Below are positions 25,451 through 36,980 of a stretch of 64,000 nt of DNA, in pieces; positions within the stretch are counted from its first letter, which is position 1; each line of letters starts with the position of its first letter. Where the stretch lies: the NCBI GenBank assembly GCA_019843655.1, contig JACDQD010000004.1, positions 31,321,872 to 31,385,871 of the forward strand, given 5' to 3'. This DNA comes from Lethocerus indicus. Lineage: Eukaryota; Arthropoda; Insecta; Hemiptera; Belostomatidae. A program made the position numbers and the translations under genes. The notes beneath the pieces were generated by a model, which made no database searches, was not told where the DNA came from, and saw only the letters and a list, made by a program, of their open reading frames with translations.

Positions 25451-28400
25451 TTTTAATAGCACGCTAGACCGGATCAGATGAAAATCGAAAGGACTGAACC
25501 CCCTTCCGCAAACGTGGAACCGAATTACTCATTTTTCATCCTGTAGTTCTAATTTAAAACAATTTTAATTTTCTACCGGTATTTCGGCGTGTGTTGAGGC
25601 AGGCGTTTCTACTAAAGAAGGACCGTAAGGCATCGCTCACGTTATATAAGAGACAGAGGGAGTGGACAATGCTGTTGCGGACAGCAGTTGTCCCGCAACA
25701 TCTGTACTGCGGGGTAGGAACCGCCGTACGCTGTATAATAAGCAGTGCGTCGATGGTAGAGACCGCCGGGTATCTCCTCCGCCGGGTACATAATCCTCTT
25801 ACACCGGCCTGCGTGATTACACCGGCCCGCCCATCAAAAGTGCAAAAGCCCCCTTGTCCTGGCGTTAAAAAAAGAAAAAAAAACAATAATCCGCCCCGAA
25901 ATCTTTTTGCGGTAGGCCAGATTTCGGCCAGTGCCCTTACTGCGGAACTAATCCGCTGGGACTATGTCCGTTTCTAGGGTTCACTTGGGGGGGCTGAGTT
26001 TCCTTACACCCCGACCCTTACTCCTACAACTCCCCTTGCGCCCTACTCTCTTGGTCCGATGAATTTCTGACGCTATAACCCGCTATTCATTTAATCAAAT
26101 GTAATGGAAAGAGCGGAGACATAATTATGTTCAATATACTGAGAGCAATATTATGACACCCGAGTTCTAGTTAGTCTGCTACGATCTACTCGAACTAATT
26201 ATCAATTATAGAGTATTTTTCTTGTTCGGTCATGTCCATCGATAGACAGCGACAACCGTTTAACCAATAAATAAGAGCTAACAGTTAGGAATTTAATAAT
26301 ATTTTAAAAAACACATTCGCAGTAGGGAATCTGTTAATATAAAGCACCGTGGTCCGTATCTAGTGCAGACAATGTCTTGTTCGACACAAGAAAGCCGGAA
26401 ATAGAAAATGACATATTGTACAAACTTCGATTGTTTGGTTTGAGAATAGTCCTTTCTGCTCTATGCAATATTGACTGTTTCGCCTTATAATAATACACAT
26501 ACATTCTTACAATACATGTTTCCTTTCTCTCCAGGGATTCGGTTGCTCATTTCTGTGTGTAGTTTTATGTGATCCGTCCCTTCGCTAGTCCTCAATTATC
26601 AGTGGGGGTGGATCTGTCACCTTCGCAATTAGAGTAATAACAATTCGAGTTTAATAAAGCGAATATTACTTAAATTAAAAATACAGAGTTCGACGATAAT
26701 CAGTATTAACTATATGGTTAAGTATTAAATTAATAGGAAGAAAAAGAATCGGCGCTTCCTGAAAGCCCAAAGGTAAGAAAGAAATATAAAAGAACAGAAA
26801 GTGATTTTACTGTTCCTGCGATAATTAAAATAAAATACAAGGATCCCGTTTTCGTATTAAATATGGTCAGAACAGAATAATAACCGCATAATACCAAGAC
26901 GCGGAGATACTAAATTCCCTATGGAAACGAATTATTAATATAGGGTTGTTTCAGACCATCGCGGCTGTGTGCGGTATTAAAAAAATAATAAGAGGTAGTA
27001 GGTAAATGAAATTATTTCCTCTCCGAATCGCCCCGAGGCTCTCGGCAATCGGAGCAAAAGACCCGAAGAAAAAAGTAAGTTCCTTTATACAGGCGATTTT
27101 CAGCCTTAGTATGACTCTTAATTAGGACGCCCTATCCCACAAACCATTGTTCGAAACAAGAAAAGGGACTCTTGTAAGTAACAACAGTTCAAAAGAGTAA
27201 TATCTGGGACCGACCTCCGGTTCTAGTATTTTCCACTTCGGTCTGGCGACGGAAGTTGGTAGGTTCCAATTAGGCGTATTCGGTTCAATTTATTGTTTAT
27301 AATAATCTGGAATGCTCTGTAAAGGACTGAGGTACGGCCCGTGGGCTAGGACTACCTTGTCCTAATAGTGCTTATCCTGTGTGTTCCATCAGAGAATCCT
27401 GTGTCTGGATTCTGGAGGAGGTGGAGTCTTTATATCCCGGCTACCGGGATAAAGGGGCCAGCGCCGGCCCGCCCGAAGAAAACTTGTTCAAACTCCGGAA
27501 CAACAGTTTTCCGGCTCTTAGGCCCCCACTCGTTTCTTGGCCGGCGTTCCCTTCCCTCGACGCTAACTACATTCAAATAACCCGTCGGTATTTTTATTTC
27601 TTCTCGCTTATAATATATAGCGCCCGATCGGCTTTGTCGATACGCGTGCCAATGTCCCACAGTGAGTATACACTTCCCCGCAGCTTTCGTTTTCAATGCA
27701 GCACCTACTTTCGGAATACTTATACTTCTCTCACGTTTGGTTTCTGGGATAACCTCAAGTGTCCAGAGTGTCACACTTTCTATGATCTGGTGCACTAGAT
27801 TGGCTCGAGATTCCTCAATATAACATAAGAAGGCCGCACGCACATCAATTTATGAGATAGAAGACGTACCCCTCCGTCGACGAAATAATTTAAACACCTC
27901 CGAGCAAATATATAATCCTGAAAATTAAAACCAAACTAACATATGTGAACAAAATGTTCACATTTGAACTAGATTTATTTTACACAATTTCCAGTTTACA
28001 TATTCAATAATTTTGAGAATAAATCGTACGATTTTAGATGGCACGAAGTATAAAAAGAACACGCCATTCTGTAATACAAACACGATTATATTGCATCAAT
28101 TTATAAAATACATACGTGTCAAACGCGTAAAGTATTTTAGGTGGACTTTTATTACATACTACACTTCCCAATCGATAATTCCGGCTAAACTAGAAACAGC
28201 AGTCATCGACAAATATTGTTTTTGGAACGGTTGATGAAAATATCCCCAAACCGATAACTGAACTCTCATGTGACTCTTATAAGCGCGATACACGTGAAAT
28301 ACAACTGAATTCGACGGTTTTTATCATTCAAACTGCCGTTTAAATACCGCCCGGCGTTTATAGGGTCCGCCGCTATGTAGTCCCCAGAAATTAATGGAGA

Positions 28401-28551
28401 GTTACAATTACAACCCAATCGATCTCAGAGGATCAATTCATAAACCGAACATAACCGGCTAAAAGCGATGGAATTGAGATCGGAAAAAGCTCGTCTCGTT
28501 ATTACTTTGGACACGGGCGAAAAAAAAATGTGGACATTGAAAAAAAGTCCA

Positions 28552-28553
<2 letters not shown>
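25451..28553. other. intergenic DNA, no gene seen
   Basis: Overlapping frames at 25,591-25,977 and 27,379-27,798 (plus), both shadowed by minus-strand frames, have no domain features. A short perfect hairpin (TATCCCGG, CTA loop, CCGGGATA) lies at 27,434-27,452. A 9-bp inverted repeat at 27,943-27,963 is listed separately. The remainder is AT-rich. Confidence 0.55.
27943..27963. other. 9-bp inverted repeat with 3-base spacer
   Basis: ATGTGAACA and TGTTCACAT are perfect inverted arms around AAA. The inner GAACA-N3-TGTTC arrangement is the layout of a steroid-receptor response element in vertebrates. Arthropods lack that receptor group, so a functional reading is speculative; it may be a chance palindrome. 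Confidence 0.6.

Positions 28554-28608
<55 letters not shown>
28554..28608. repeat. (TA)n microsatellite
   Basis: Uninterrupted AT dinucleotide repeat of about 55 bases. It creates Tyr-Ile open frames on both strands that are not genes. Confidence 0.97.
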
Positions 28609-28610
<2 letters not shown>

Positions 28611-28774
28611 TTTTCCTGGATCTCGGCCTCGGCAGTGTCGATATCCTCCGGTGCCAGAAGCGCTCGCGCCCCATAACTCATTACCCACTTCTTATTTTCA
28701 GTTTCTCTTCACATTCAATTTTCTCCTCCGGCGAAAATCCTGTGTCGAAAATCGGGGAGGAAGCCGGTAAAATA

Positions 28775-29035
28775 TATGTTACGAGCCCATATCCGCCCCC
28801 CGCCGCCCTCCATTCACCCCCCTCTCAATTCCTTCCCCTCTCATTTTATGTCTCAATTCCGCTTTAAATTTGACTGGCTCGGTTCAGTCATTGTTCCCCT
28901 CCTGTCCTCCTTTCTTACCCACTCCCCTTTCCACAACCCCGATCATTTCCTCTTCACCTCCGTCCCCCGACCAGACTGCATCCTCCTTTCTGCTCCCTGC
29001 CTTTTTCCATTTTCTTTATCTTCCGCGTTCCGAAA
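28775..29035 (+). other. pyrimidine-rich strand-asymmetric tract
   Basis: About 260 bases in which the plus strand is dominated by C and T in irregular order (CCCCCC, CCTCC, CTTTCC blocks), not a simple microsatellite. It reads as Pro/Ser/Phe-rich frames on the plus strand. Such tracts can form triplex or unpaired structures or derive from old CT microsatellites; I see no gene. Confidence 0.55.
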
Positions 29036-32000
29036 TCCATTCGATCTATTCTGCCCCGAGGGGTCGAATAGATTTAAAATTTTCTGCGTATCGAAACTGA
29101 AAAATACTTGTATTGTGCACGATGTTGATATGGTAATCGGGAAACTTAGTTAATGAAAAGCCGAGAACTCACATTACATATAGGTCCGTGGTACTGCATT
29201 AACACGATATAAATACAAAAATATAAAACGCGTACAGATCTCGGAGGTGAATACTGCTTTTATTTCCCGCTAAATCCTATGCAAAAGAAATATACTCGAG
29301 CGAAAACAGCCATACAGAGCTCTTTTATCTAAGTCTACCATTAAATTTCAGTATGCACGAGTTCGACTGTGGTATTATACAAATGTCCCAGAAACAATAC
29401 AGCGCTCCTCTACAAGGGCCGAACTAAGCCGCAGATGTTGTCGCCGCACACCGGCCAAAGTATCCCTTTCAACTTGAATGCGCGGAACAGGAACCAAAAA
29501 AAAATATTGGTGCGGATTTTATTCCTTACTAGAGCTTATAATATGCGATAGGCAAATTCTTGCAGTTACAAAATCCCTGGGATCGAACTAAGAATGTAAT
29601 TTTGGAAACGATTTTACTCGAACAATGTAAACCTAGTTGTGTACAACAACAAATATCTTCTAACCCTTCGCGTAGACTAATGAATCTTAATGTCACACAA
29701 ATCCCATCGGACCTAGGTCATATCTAATCTTGGTAAGCGAAAAGTAATCCCGAATTCGTTTTTCGAACTTTCTGGGCATTAGTACTGTATTTTTATATGA
29801 TACATAACAATTTTAAATATTCAGATGCTTCTTCGACTATAGTTCTACCAGTTTCGAATAGGCCTAACAGGTATCGCGGACCCACAAACCAAGCGACTAA
29901 AATTAACGGGTCCATTGTTTCTATTTCCGCCGAAAATTATTTATCCAGACACAGAGTCTTAATTCGTTAAAATAGGATACAGGTAGAGGGATGCGGGCCG
30001 GGGCAAACGTGTAGGGGGCTGGGATCGGGCAAAGCGCAATCAGGCCGTCGGCGGGCAAATAAGCCCGACACTATGAAGCCGGCTAATCCTCAACATCCAA
30101 CCGGCTGGTAAACCATCCAGCTTCAATTTCACACCGGATCTACGACTCACGGACGGGATTCAACCGGCTAAGGAACTAATGAGTTGGGTTCCAATGAAAT
30201 TAACCGCCAATAAGGCTGGAAACGTTCATTTCAAACCGCATATTTTTTACTGAACTATATCAGATGTAACACACTTAAGAGTGAACACGCGAAAAATACA
30301 AGCTAGCCCTCGAAACGAAATAGAAGCGTCTTGACATTTTGACATAAATTATACATAGATAACATTGAAACCTCAATATGTTCCATATGCCGAAACATAT
30401 TACCAGTAAATTACCCATATCGACAACATATTCTATTCTGTTGTGATGGTCACTAACTGAGGAAAATTCGGATTTACCGTCGAGAGGTTGTAAACCTTAG
30501 ATGATTTGAATAATACCTAAGGAGATCTAATAACTGTGTACAGAAGTTCAGTACTAAGTCTAATGTAGAACTGATCCAAGATATGTACGTGGATGATATT
30601 CCACTGTTTTGTATTACGATCTATACTAATTTTTTTGAAGTTATTAACGTAGCTTAAACACAATTATTAAGATAAGCCATACCCCGTGATACTACTCGAC
30701 GGATGAAGAATGTAATAGTCGTTACCCTAAACCAATATAAACTAAAGTAATTTAATAGAGAAAAATGTAACTATAAATCTTGTCGAATATTACTAAATGC
30801 AAAAAGTAGCATTGTCACGGTACTAATAAAAGACAAAATGTATTTTTGATAAAAAAAATGGACCTAATTAAAAACAACCTTCGGATTTCAGCTGCGTCCA
30901 TTAATAGAAAAAAACACGAAGTATATCCTCGGCCTCCATCGCTTGCATAAAAAAAAAACTCGAGCGAAAATAATTATTCGGGCAGAGTTCATTATCTGTT
31001 GGAGGGTTTAGTAACTGTTTTCTTTCATGAAAACAGGAGCCGGAGTAGGGAAATCGTAAAATGAGAGCGGGACGGTGTAGGCACGGCCTGGCATAATGGC
31101 CTGTAAAAATGATGATAATTTTGTTGACATCGGTTAACAGCCCGGCTAAATCGGGACCGGAATTATGCAAATTTCAAATTTCATTAAGTCTAACAACTGG
31201 TGGGTCCGTTCCGCCGTAAAACCTAACCTCCTATCGCTGCTTCGATTCTGAATGTAGTCACTAGAAACTAATTTGATAATACTTTCTCGATTATTGTAGT
31301 CGATAAATTCAATTTAAAGCTAGAAAAATCGCTACCTCAACTTAATTTGATTATGCTAATGTATATTTAATAAGACGAAATTGTACGCTATTCGTGTACG
31401 TTCAGAACTTTTATGCAGTTAAATATTAATTGTTAGGAATTGTTAATCAAATATAACGACTATACAACATTGCACGATGTGACGCAAGGCTTGACCCGAC
31501 TATAGATAAAGTTATAACTGCCATAATTTATGGCACAATAGTGTATAATAAATTCTGTTTTGTGACTCCATATTATTAAATATCATAATTTTGATTCTAT
31601 TATGTTTTATTTGATAAAGCGATATTTACTAAAAGTTTGTCTACCCGAGGTAATATATTTAAATATGATAATTATTTTTAAAAACGGTACGCAATTCTTA
31701 GTTCTCCGCATGTATAAAATAATAATTCAAATTTTCCACAGGGACAAAACCGGAATGATATTCCCGAATATGTACGTTGTATGTTCTGTGTAATATTTTA
31801 GAAAATGTTAACACGCGAAACACAAAGTGCAAGCATAATATTTATTTGAACTAAATTTGAGTAAAATAACGGTTAGTTGTGCCATAACTGCGTCCGGCCC
31901 TGTACAAAGGGCAAACGAATGAAAATAAAGGGCGTTATTCCTAGTAAATGAGCGTCGGGACAATACATCTGTTACATCGGGCGTTGGTGGACCTTGGCCC

Positions 32001-33640
32001 AATCGTGCGGCCGCTTGCACGGCTCACAGCTTTGGAAAGTTGGAAATATTTTCGCTTAGCGAACACGCTCGCTCCCTTTGATGTAAGCCCTTATGTGGGG
32101 AGGATCGCAAAGCAGGTGATAAACCGCTGCCTGCACTTCGAAACCGACATCAAAGCCGAATGCCTAAATATTTCACCCGGTCTCAGCCCGGCCGTCGTCT
32201 CTGCCGGTGTACCCAACTAAATATTCATATTTGTATCCGCCCGACACCAATATTCGGCCGAATTTACATCAGTCCGATTTACGATTCCGAATTGGCAAAC
32301 AACCGTGTCCAATCATATCCAAGGCTAAGCCAACACGAAGGTCGAGTCCGCTGAATAATTTTTAATATAATTGAGTTTAATGTAATTATTATTTTTTAGC
32401 GACGGTCTAAATAAATTACTAAAGAAATGCTGCAGACGATTCCATATATTGAGTAGTTTTATATTCAATATCAATGCATCATAAAAATGTATTACATATA
32501 AGGATTAATACAGTATCCAATGGAATATTTTGAAAGAAGATATAGCCAAAATAATATTAGACCGTAATAAAATATCGAAAATTGAAAGTAGGCTAATTAC
32601 GCGATAATTACTTATATAAATAGTCAGGATCGATAAGCCTCCTATTGTCATCAATTATATGGTCAATTTACATTAACGACGACGAATTAATTTGGTATCA
32701 ATTATTTTCGTGGACTACACAGAGTTGCCGTCGGCGTTCAATGTCGGAGCATAAAAGCGCCAGAGGCCGAGGCAAGCGCGGACATGCGATTCTGTTGAAA
32801 ATTCCGGGTCATTTTTTTCTTTCTCACGAGTCCGAGAAAGCGGGTTGCAACTGCTCGTGCAGCACGAAGTGATGGAATAAAATAAACAGCGCCGAAGAAA
32901 GAGGAAGCAGAGTAAAAAAAAACAGAGAAACAGAAGCAGTATCGATAGCAAATATATTTTGAAATGTTTTCACCGGAAGTGTACCCTGTCAACAGGGGCA
33001 GATTGCTGGGTTAAATGTTTGTTTTACGAACGAAAATAAAGGATCATTTCAAAGTTTTATTTTAGTCTATAATTTACTACTTAAGAACAATACAAGTATC
33101 ATGTAGCACAGTACCTCATTTAATATTTTGCTTGCGCAAATCTACAAGAATTACGTTAAGGACCTATATTCATTTTAGATATGATTCAACAAATACTGCT
33201 GAATTTTTAATCGTGATTATGAACAAATTCGAAACTTTTAAATATTAATATTCACATCAAACTTTACTGAAATATTAACTACCAAAGTTTTATAGACCGT
33301 CTTACAAACTCTACATATTTTCGATGATTATTGGGATTCATTTTTTGTGATACATTAAGGGTATACATATTAATACGTCCTTATAATAAATAAATAAACG
33401 AGTAATATGAAATCAATATAAAATCTCAATAACGTATGTTTTCCTGAATCTTAAGTTTGTGACGATATTACTTTTACACACTAGCTTTTATTCGCTTAGA
33501 TTTAAGGTTGAGTTTTAAGTATTTACAAGAATATATAAGTTGAAAAGGATACTACATATATTGAAAAGAATATTATATTCGACCCCCTAATCCTACTAAA
33601 AGACTTCACCCGCAACCAACCACCACCACCACCCCTTTTT
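29036..33640. other. intergenic DNA, no supported gene
   Basis: A cluster of CCGGCTAA or AACCGGCT words lies at about 30,075-30,175. A minus-strand frame at 30,901-31,170 has a faint R1/I-type C-terminal look (FTGH, then LHR, then a Cys and NELCP) but spacing is off, so it is discussed only as an observation. A 17-base palindrome (TGCCATAA, T, TTATGGCA) lies at 31,519-31,535. The rest is AT-rich with no recognisable coding. Confidence 0.5.
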
Positions 33641-33648
33641 GACCGACA

Positions 33649-33734
33649 CTCGGACAAAGACTTAAGCCCATTAACAAAATCGGTCTAGCAAGAGACAAAA
33701 TCAGCGAGAGGAGACAGAAACACACGAAATCTAC
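33649..33734 (+). repeat. copy of hammerhead-associated repeat with conserved tail
   Basis: Positions 33,681-33,734 begin CGGTCTAGCAAGAGACAAAA and end CACACGAAATCTAC. They align without a gap to the minus-strand tail at 42,359-42,412 with 44 of 54 bases identical by my count. The first 10 and last 14 bases match perfectly. This includes the GTC cleavage triplet and the TAGCA strand of stem I. Upstream, GACACTCGGACAAAG takes the place of the ACACTGCTACTGAAG box, so the catalytic core is degraded. Confidence 0.65.
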
Positions 33735-34027
33735 GGCATACTATTTTCCTTTTTTACACTATACCTAATATTTATTGTACTCATCGCACCTTTGCATGCG
33801 CCGATGGATAGGGATTCTACAATTCTTCTCCGGACCCTAAATATTTCGTGCTTGATTTCCAATTCGGCTTTTGCTGACAATTAATTTTTAACTAAAATGT
33901 CCAGCTATCGTCAACCGCGTTGTTTCATACACGGTCGTCGACTCTTATTACAATATATTCCGGTAGGACTATTCAACCTCCTCCTCCTCTTGCTCGCAGC
34001 TTCTCTCATCCCTCCTCTCCCCACCCA

Positions 34028-34032
<5 letters not shown>

Positions 34033-34064
<32 letters not shown>

Positions 34065-34142
34065 CCTCTCGCTCACTCCGGCTCTGTCTGTGATAAAATG
34101 AAAGTCATTTAAAATGTTGTTTGTCTCTCTCTCTCTCTCTCT
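34033..34142. repeat. (CT)n microsatellites, two blocks
   Basis: CT repeats at about 34,033-34,059 and 34,124-34,142 are separated by a short unique segment and surrounded by pyrimidine-rich DNA from 33,975 to 34,175. Read on the minus strand they are GAGA repeats, which can bind GAGA-type factors in insects. Confidence 0.9.
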
Positions 34143-34175
34143 CCCCGCCCCCCACCATTTAACCTCCCCTCCCCT

Positions 34176-36540
34176 CAACTCAATTTGGACTGTTTATAGA
34201 CCACTGTTCGTTAAAATTGTAAGGGAGGTCCGAAATTTTCCGTGGTAACTCATTCCTTTTTTTTGTCGTGCGCTTGTTTATTTTTTCGTTATCCTCCCCC
34301 GTCGTTAACAACTGTCGGTCCCTATCGACGTATTCTATCTGAGCGAAAATAATATTTTCAACCCGATTATAATCCCCATCAATAATAATATTTCATTTTA
34401 TGCCCATAAAATTCTTTATTTCTTAATATTAGTATTACAAATGAACTTTTTTTATGAAACATGTTCTGGCATCAATAGACAAATCTTATACGGTTAGAAG
34501 GACTCATTTATGTCCTTTATCCTCATTTATCACGTGTAATTAACTAAACCACCAACCTTACGACACATATATTAATAAATCGAATGAAATCAATATTAAT
34601 TAAATGAAAAATTAAGATTTTAGAATTAACCCTAAATGTTGTCCATTGCTGCAAAATTTTGAACATATTGCCCTGATATTTTTCTTTATTGTATATATGT
34701 AGAAAAAATATAATTTTCTTAGCTGCTGCTATTATAAGGTCGATAAGTCGGCACTCTGGACAAAACTGCACTACTTCAGTTTAAAGAAATTACCTCCTCA
34801 ATTACACCTTTCTCGAATTATAAATTATATAATGCTAGGTTTACAATGCCGGAAAGGGCAGAGAATAATCCTACATTCGGGTATTTGGAAGTGTATTGCC
34901 TGAGGGGGTCAGAGGAGACCTAAAAACTTAGCCGCTTGAGATATCGTACAATGCTTCCGACCTGCCCACCGCTTCCCTTTTCTAACAAAGTCACTTTTCC
35001 CGTACCGGCCTTGTTTTTTCCCCTCTGTTAACAACCTCCGTCCTCCCCCATATCCGCAATACTTCCACTGTGCACCTTATTTATTTCCCAGAAGTCAATT
35101 TTCGAACTCCGAATCTGATACGAGGCTGGCAACGTGTGATTTAATACACGAGGCGGTGAAATCGTTTCGCCCGTTTGATCTTCGGCCGGAGCCCGTTTCA
35201 GCTCATCGCGTCTGTCAACAATGTGCAGTATCAGTGTTGGACCCGGATGCATTAGCTGCACCCGATACGCTTCCCTCTATCACAGGAACGCTTGACATTC
35301 TCGCAATGTTGCTCAAGTTAATTACCAAGTCAGCGATTTGATAGCTCATCCGATCTGACTAACGAGAATATTTCGATTATGCGGTAACTTTCTAAAAATT
35401 TCTTGCCATACAATTTAAACGTATTATAAATGTAATTAATTTTGGTAAGCAGTCAATCAATATAAGCAAAGTACTAAATTGTTCCTTAGTTAATTCGTTT
35501 TTAAGATAATGTTATGTTGATATGTATTTTAACATAATTGGAATTTGTGTTTCCAACGAATAGGAGCAAGTTAGTTTTGTTAAGATTTAGTGATTTGAAA
35601 AAATTGTAATATGCTTGAGAACCAAAAGGCGGTACTTTAGGAGTACTTTCATTATTAGAAAGACTGGATAAATCAGTTGTTTAGGATTATTATTTTATTA
35701 CTCAAACGAAACGGGAAAAATTAAAAACAAATTAAACTTATGTATGGATCATAAGCGTCTTAACACCTTCGGTATGTCTGATCAATATTATGTTCTCAAT
35801 TGATTCTCCTCCCAATAATAGCTATTTAAAAGGTAAATATGCGATTGGCTACAATAATATATGGATATAAGATCGTAAATAACGCAATGTTATATTGGTT
35901 AAAATGTTATTACGACTTGTGTTACAGGCTGGTGAAATTTGCGGACAGGGCGGTGTGCAATGTTGGAAGTGCTGAGAAAGTAATGAAGTTTTGGGTACGG
36001 GCCCCATAATGCAAAGGGGCTATGTCTAAAAGACCCCTTCAAAGGCCCCATTTAGGGAAGCTATTCCATCAGAAAATATGAAAGGGCCATTATTATACAA
36101 TACCGACGGATAATGATTTGTTAATTACAAATTCACTAATTCTCAATGCAGTTATTATGTAGAAAGTCAGTCTGCATTATCCACGAATTTATAAAATTTA
36201 ATATTATATATGTATTTAATACACTTATATTAACTTCCTTAATGATTAAATATATTTCTTAATGTTTATCATATTTTGGAAATAGGAAATGACATAAAAA
36301 ATTAGGCGCCTAGTATAATTCCTAATATCGGCAGTATAGGTATATACTGAAATTAATATATAATATTAAATCATTTTTTACTGTAAAAATCATGACTACA
36401 TAACGTTAGAGGAAATAGGAAACAGTAGTATCCTTTAAATGAGTGAAGGTTTCGCTTCCGCAACTTGAATTATCACTTCCGGTAAAATGATTTCCAGTAA
36501 TAGGGGGATAAACAATTCATAATCCTAAGAGGATTAACGA
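34176..36540. other. intergenic DNA, no gene seen
   Basis: AT-rich sequence with short chance open frames. A G/C palindromic patch (GCCCC and GGGGC words) lies near 36,003-36,055. Nothing else supported. Confidence 0.55.
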
Positions 36541-36555
36541 TACCCCACCTTCAGG

Positions 36556-36620
36556 TATATAGAGGACCACAAGTCCATCTACTCTTCAGTCGGACCCTGA
36601 TGGTGGAACCGGTAAGTGCT
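36556..36620 (+). promoter_or_regulatory. TATA plus TCAGT initiator core promoter
   Basis: TATATAG begins at 36,556 and a TTCAGTC initiator lies at 36,585-36,591. If the A at 36,588 is +1, the TATA box starts at -32, the normal metazoan spacing, and TCAGT is the arthropod initiator consensus. At +28 (36,615) AGTGC matches four of five positions of a downstream promoter element. An ATG follows at 36,600. Internal promoters just upstream of ORF1 are typical of non-LTR retrotransposons, which fits the next entry. Use in a present-day transcript is unproven. Confidence 0.5.
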
Positions 36621-36980
36621 TCGAAACGTTGGCAGCGGACAATACCCGAGAGGGCCGAAGGAGAAAAGGGCAAAAACCCTTCCACTGGGGCTCGCTCGGG
36701 TGCATTACAGACACAGGAAAATTCCCAGACTAGCAGCGGGTCAACCCCTGCTAAACGAGGTATTGCTTCCCCCAGTATTAAGCGATCCCAGCCGAAGTTA
36801 GTGAAAATTGCAGTATATGATTAGTTAGGCTTGCCCAACACGGTCGGATTGAAGAAGAAAGTGCCACCTAAGTGGTAAATGAAAAGTTGCTGACCCCAAG
36901 CCAAGTGCGAGCTGAATACAAGAATGACGAGTAGAAAAGTGTACCGCCTTTAGTAATTCAACGATGCTTTGCTCAGAGGT
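36588..36980 (+). mobile_element. probable 5-prime end of a decayed LINE
   Basis: From the initiator, an ATG at 36,600 opens a 74-codon frame ending at 36,824. Its product is basic and Ser/Thr/Gln-rich, beginning MVEPVSASKRW, with KRG, SIKRSQPK and similar charged clusters, like the disordered N-terminus of LINE ORF1 proteins. After two stops, the stretch near 36,886-36,975 again reads as plausible protein (KLLTPSQVRAEYKNDE, a stop, then KSVPPLVI), as if ORF1 continued in a decayed state. The nucleotide motif CTTCGAAACGTTGG near 36,619 has a counterpart GACGAAACGTCGG at 37,057-37,069. I do not see ORF2. Alternative: a low-complexity first exon of an unknown gene. Confidence 0.4.
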
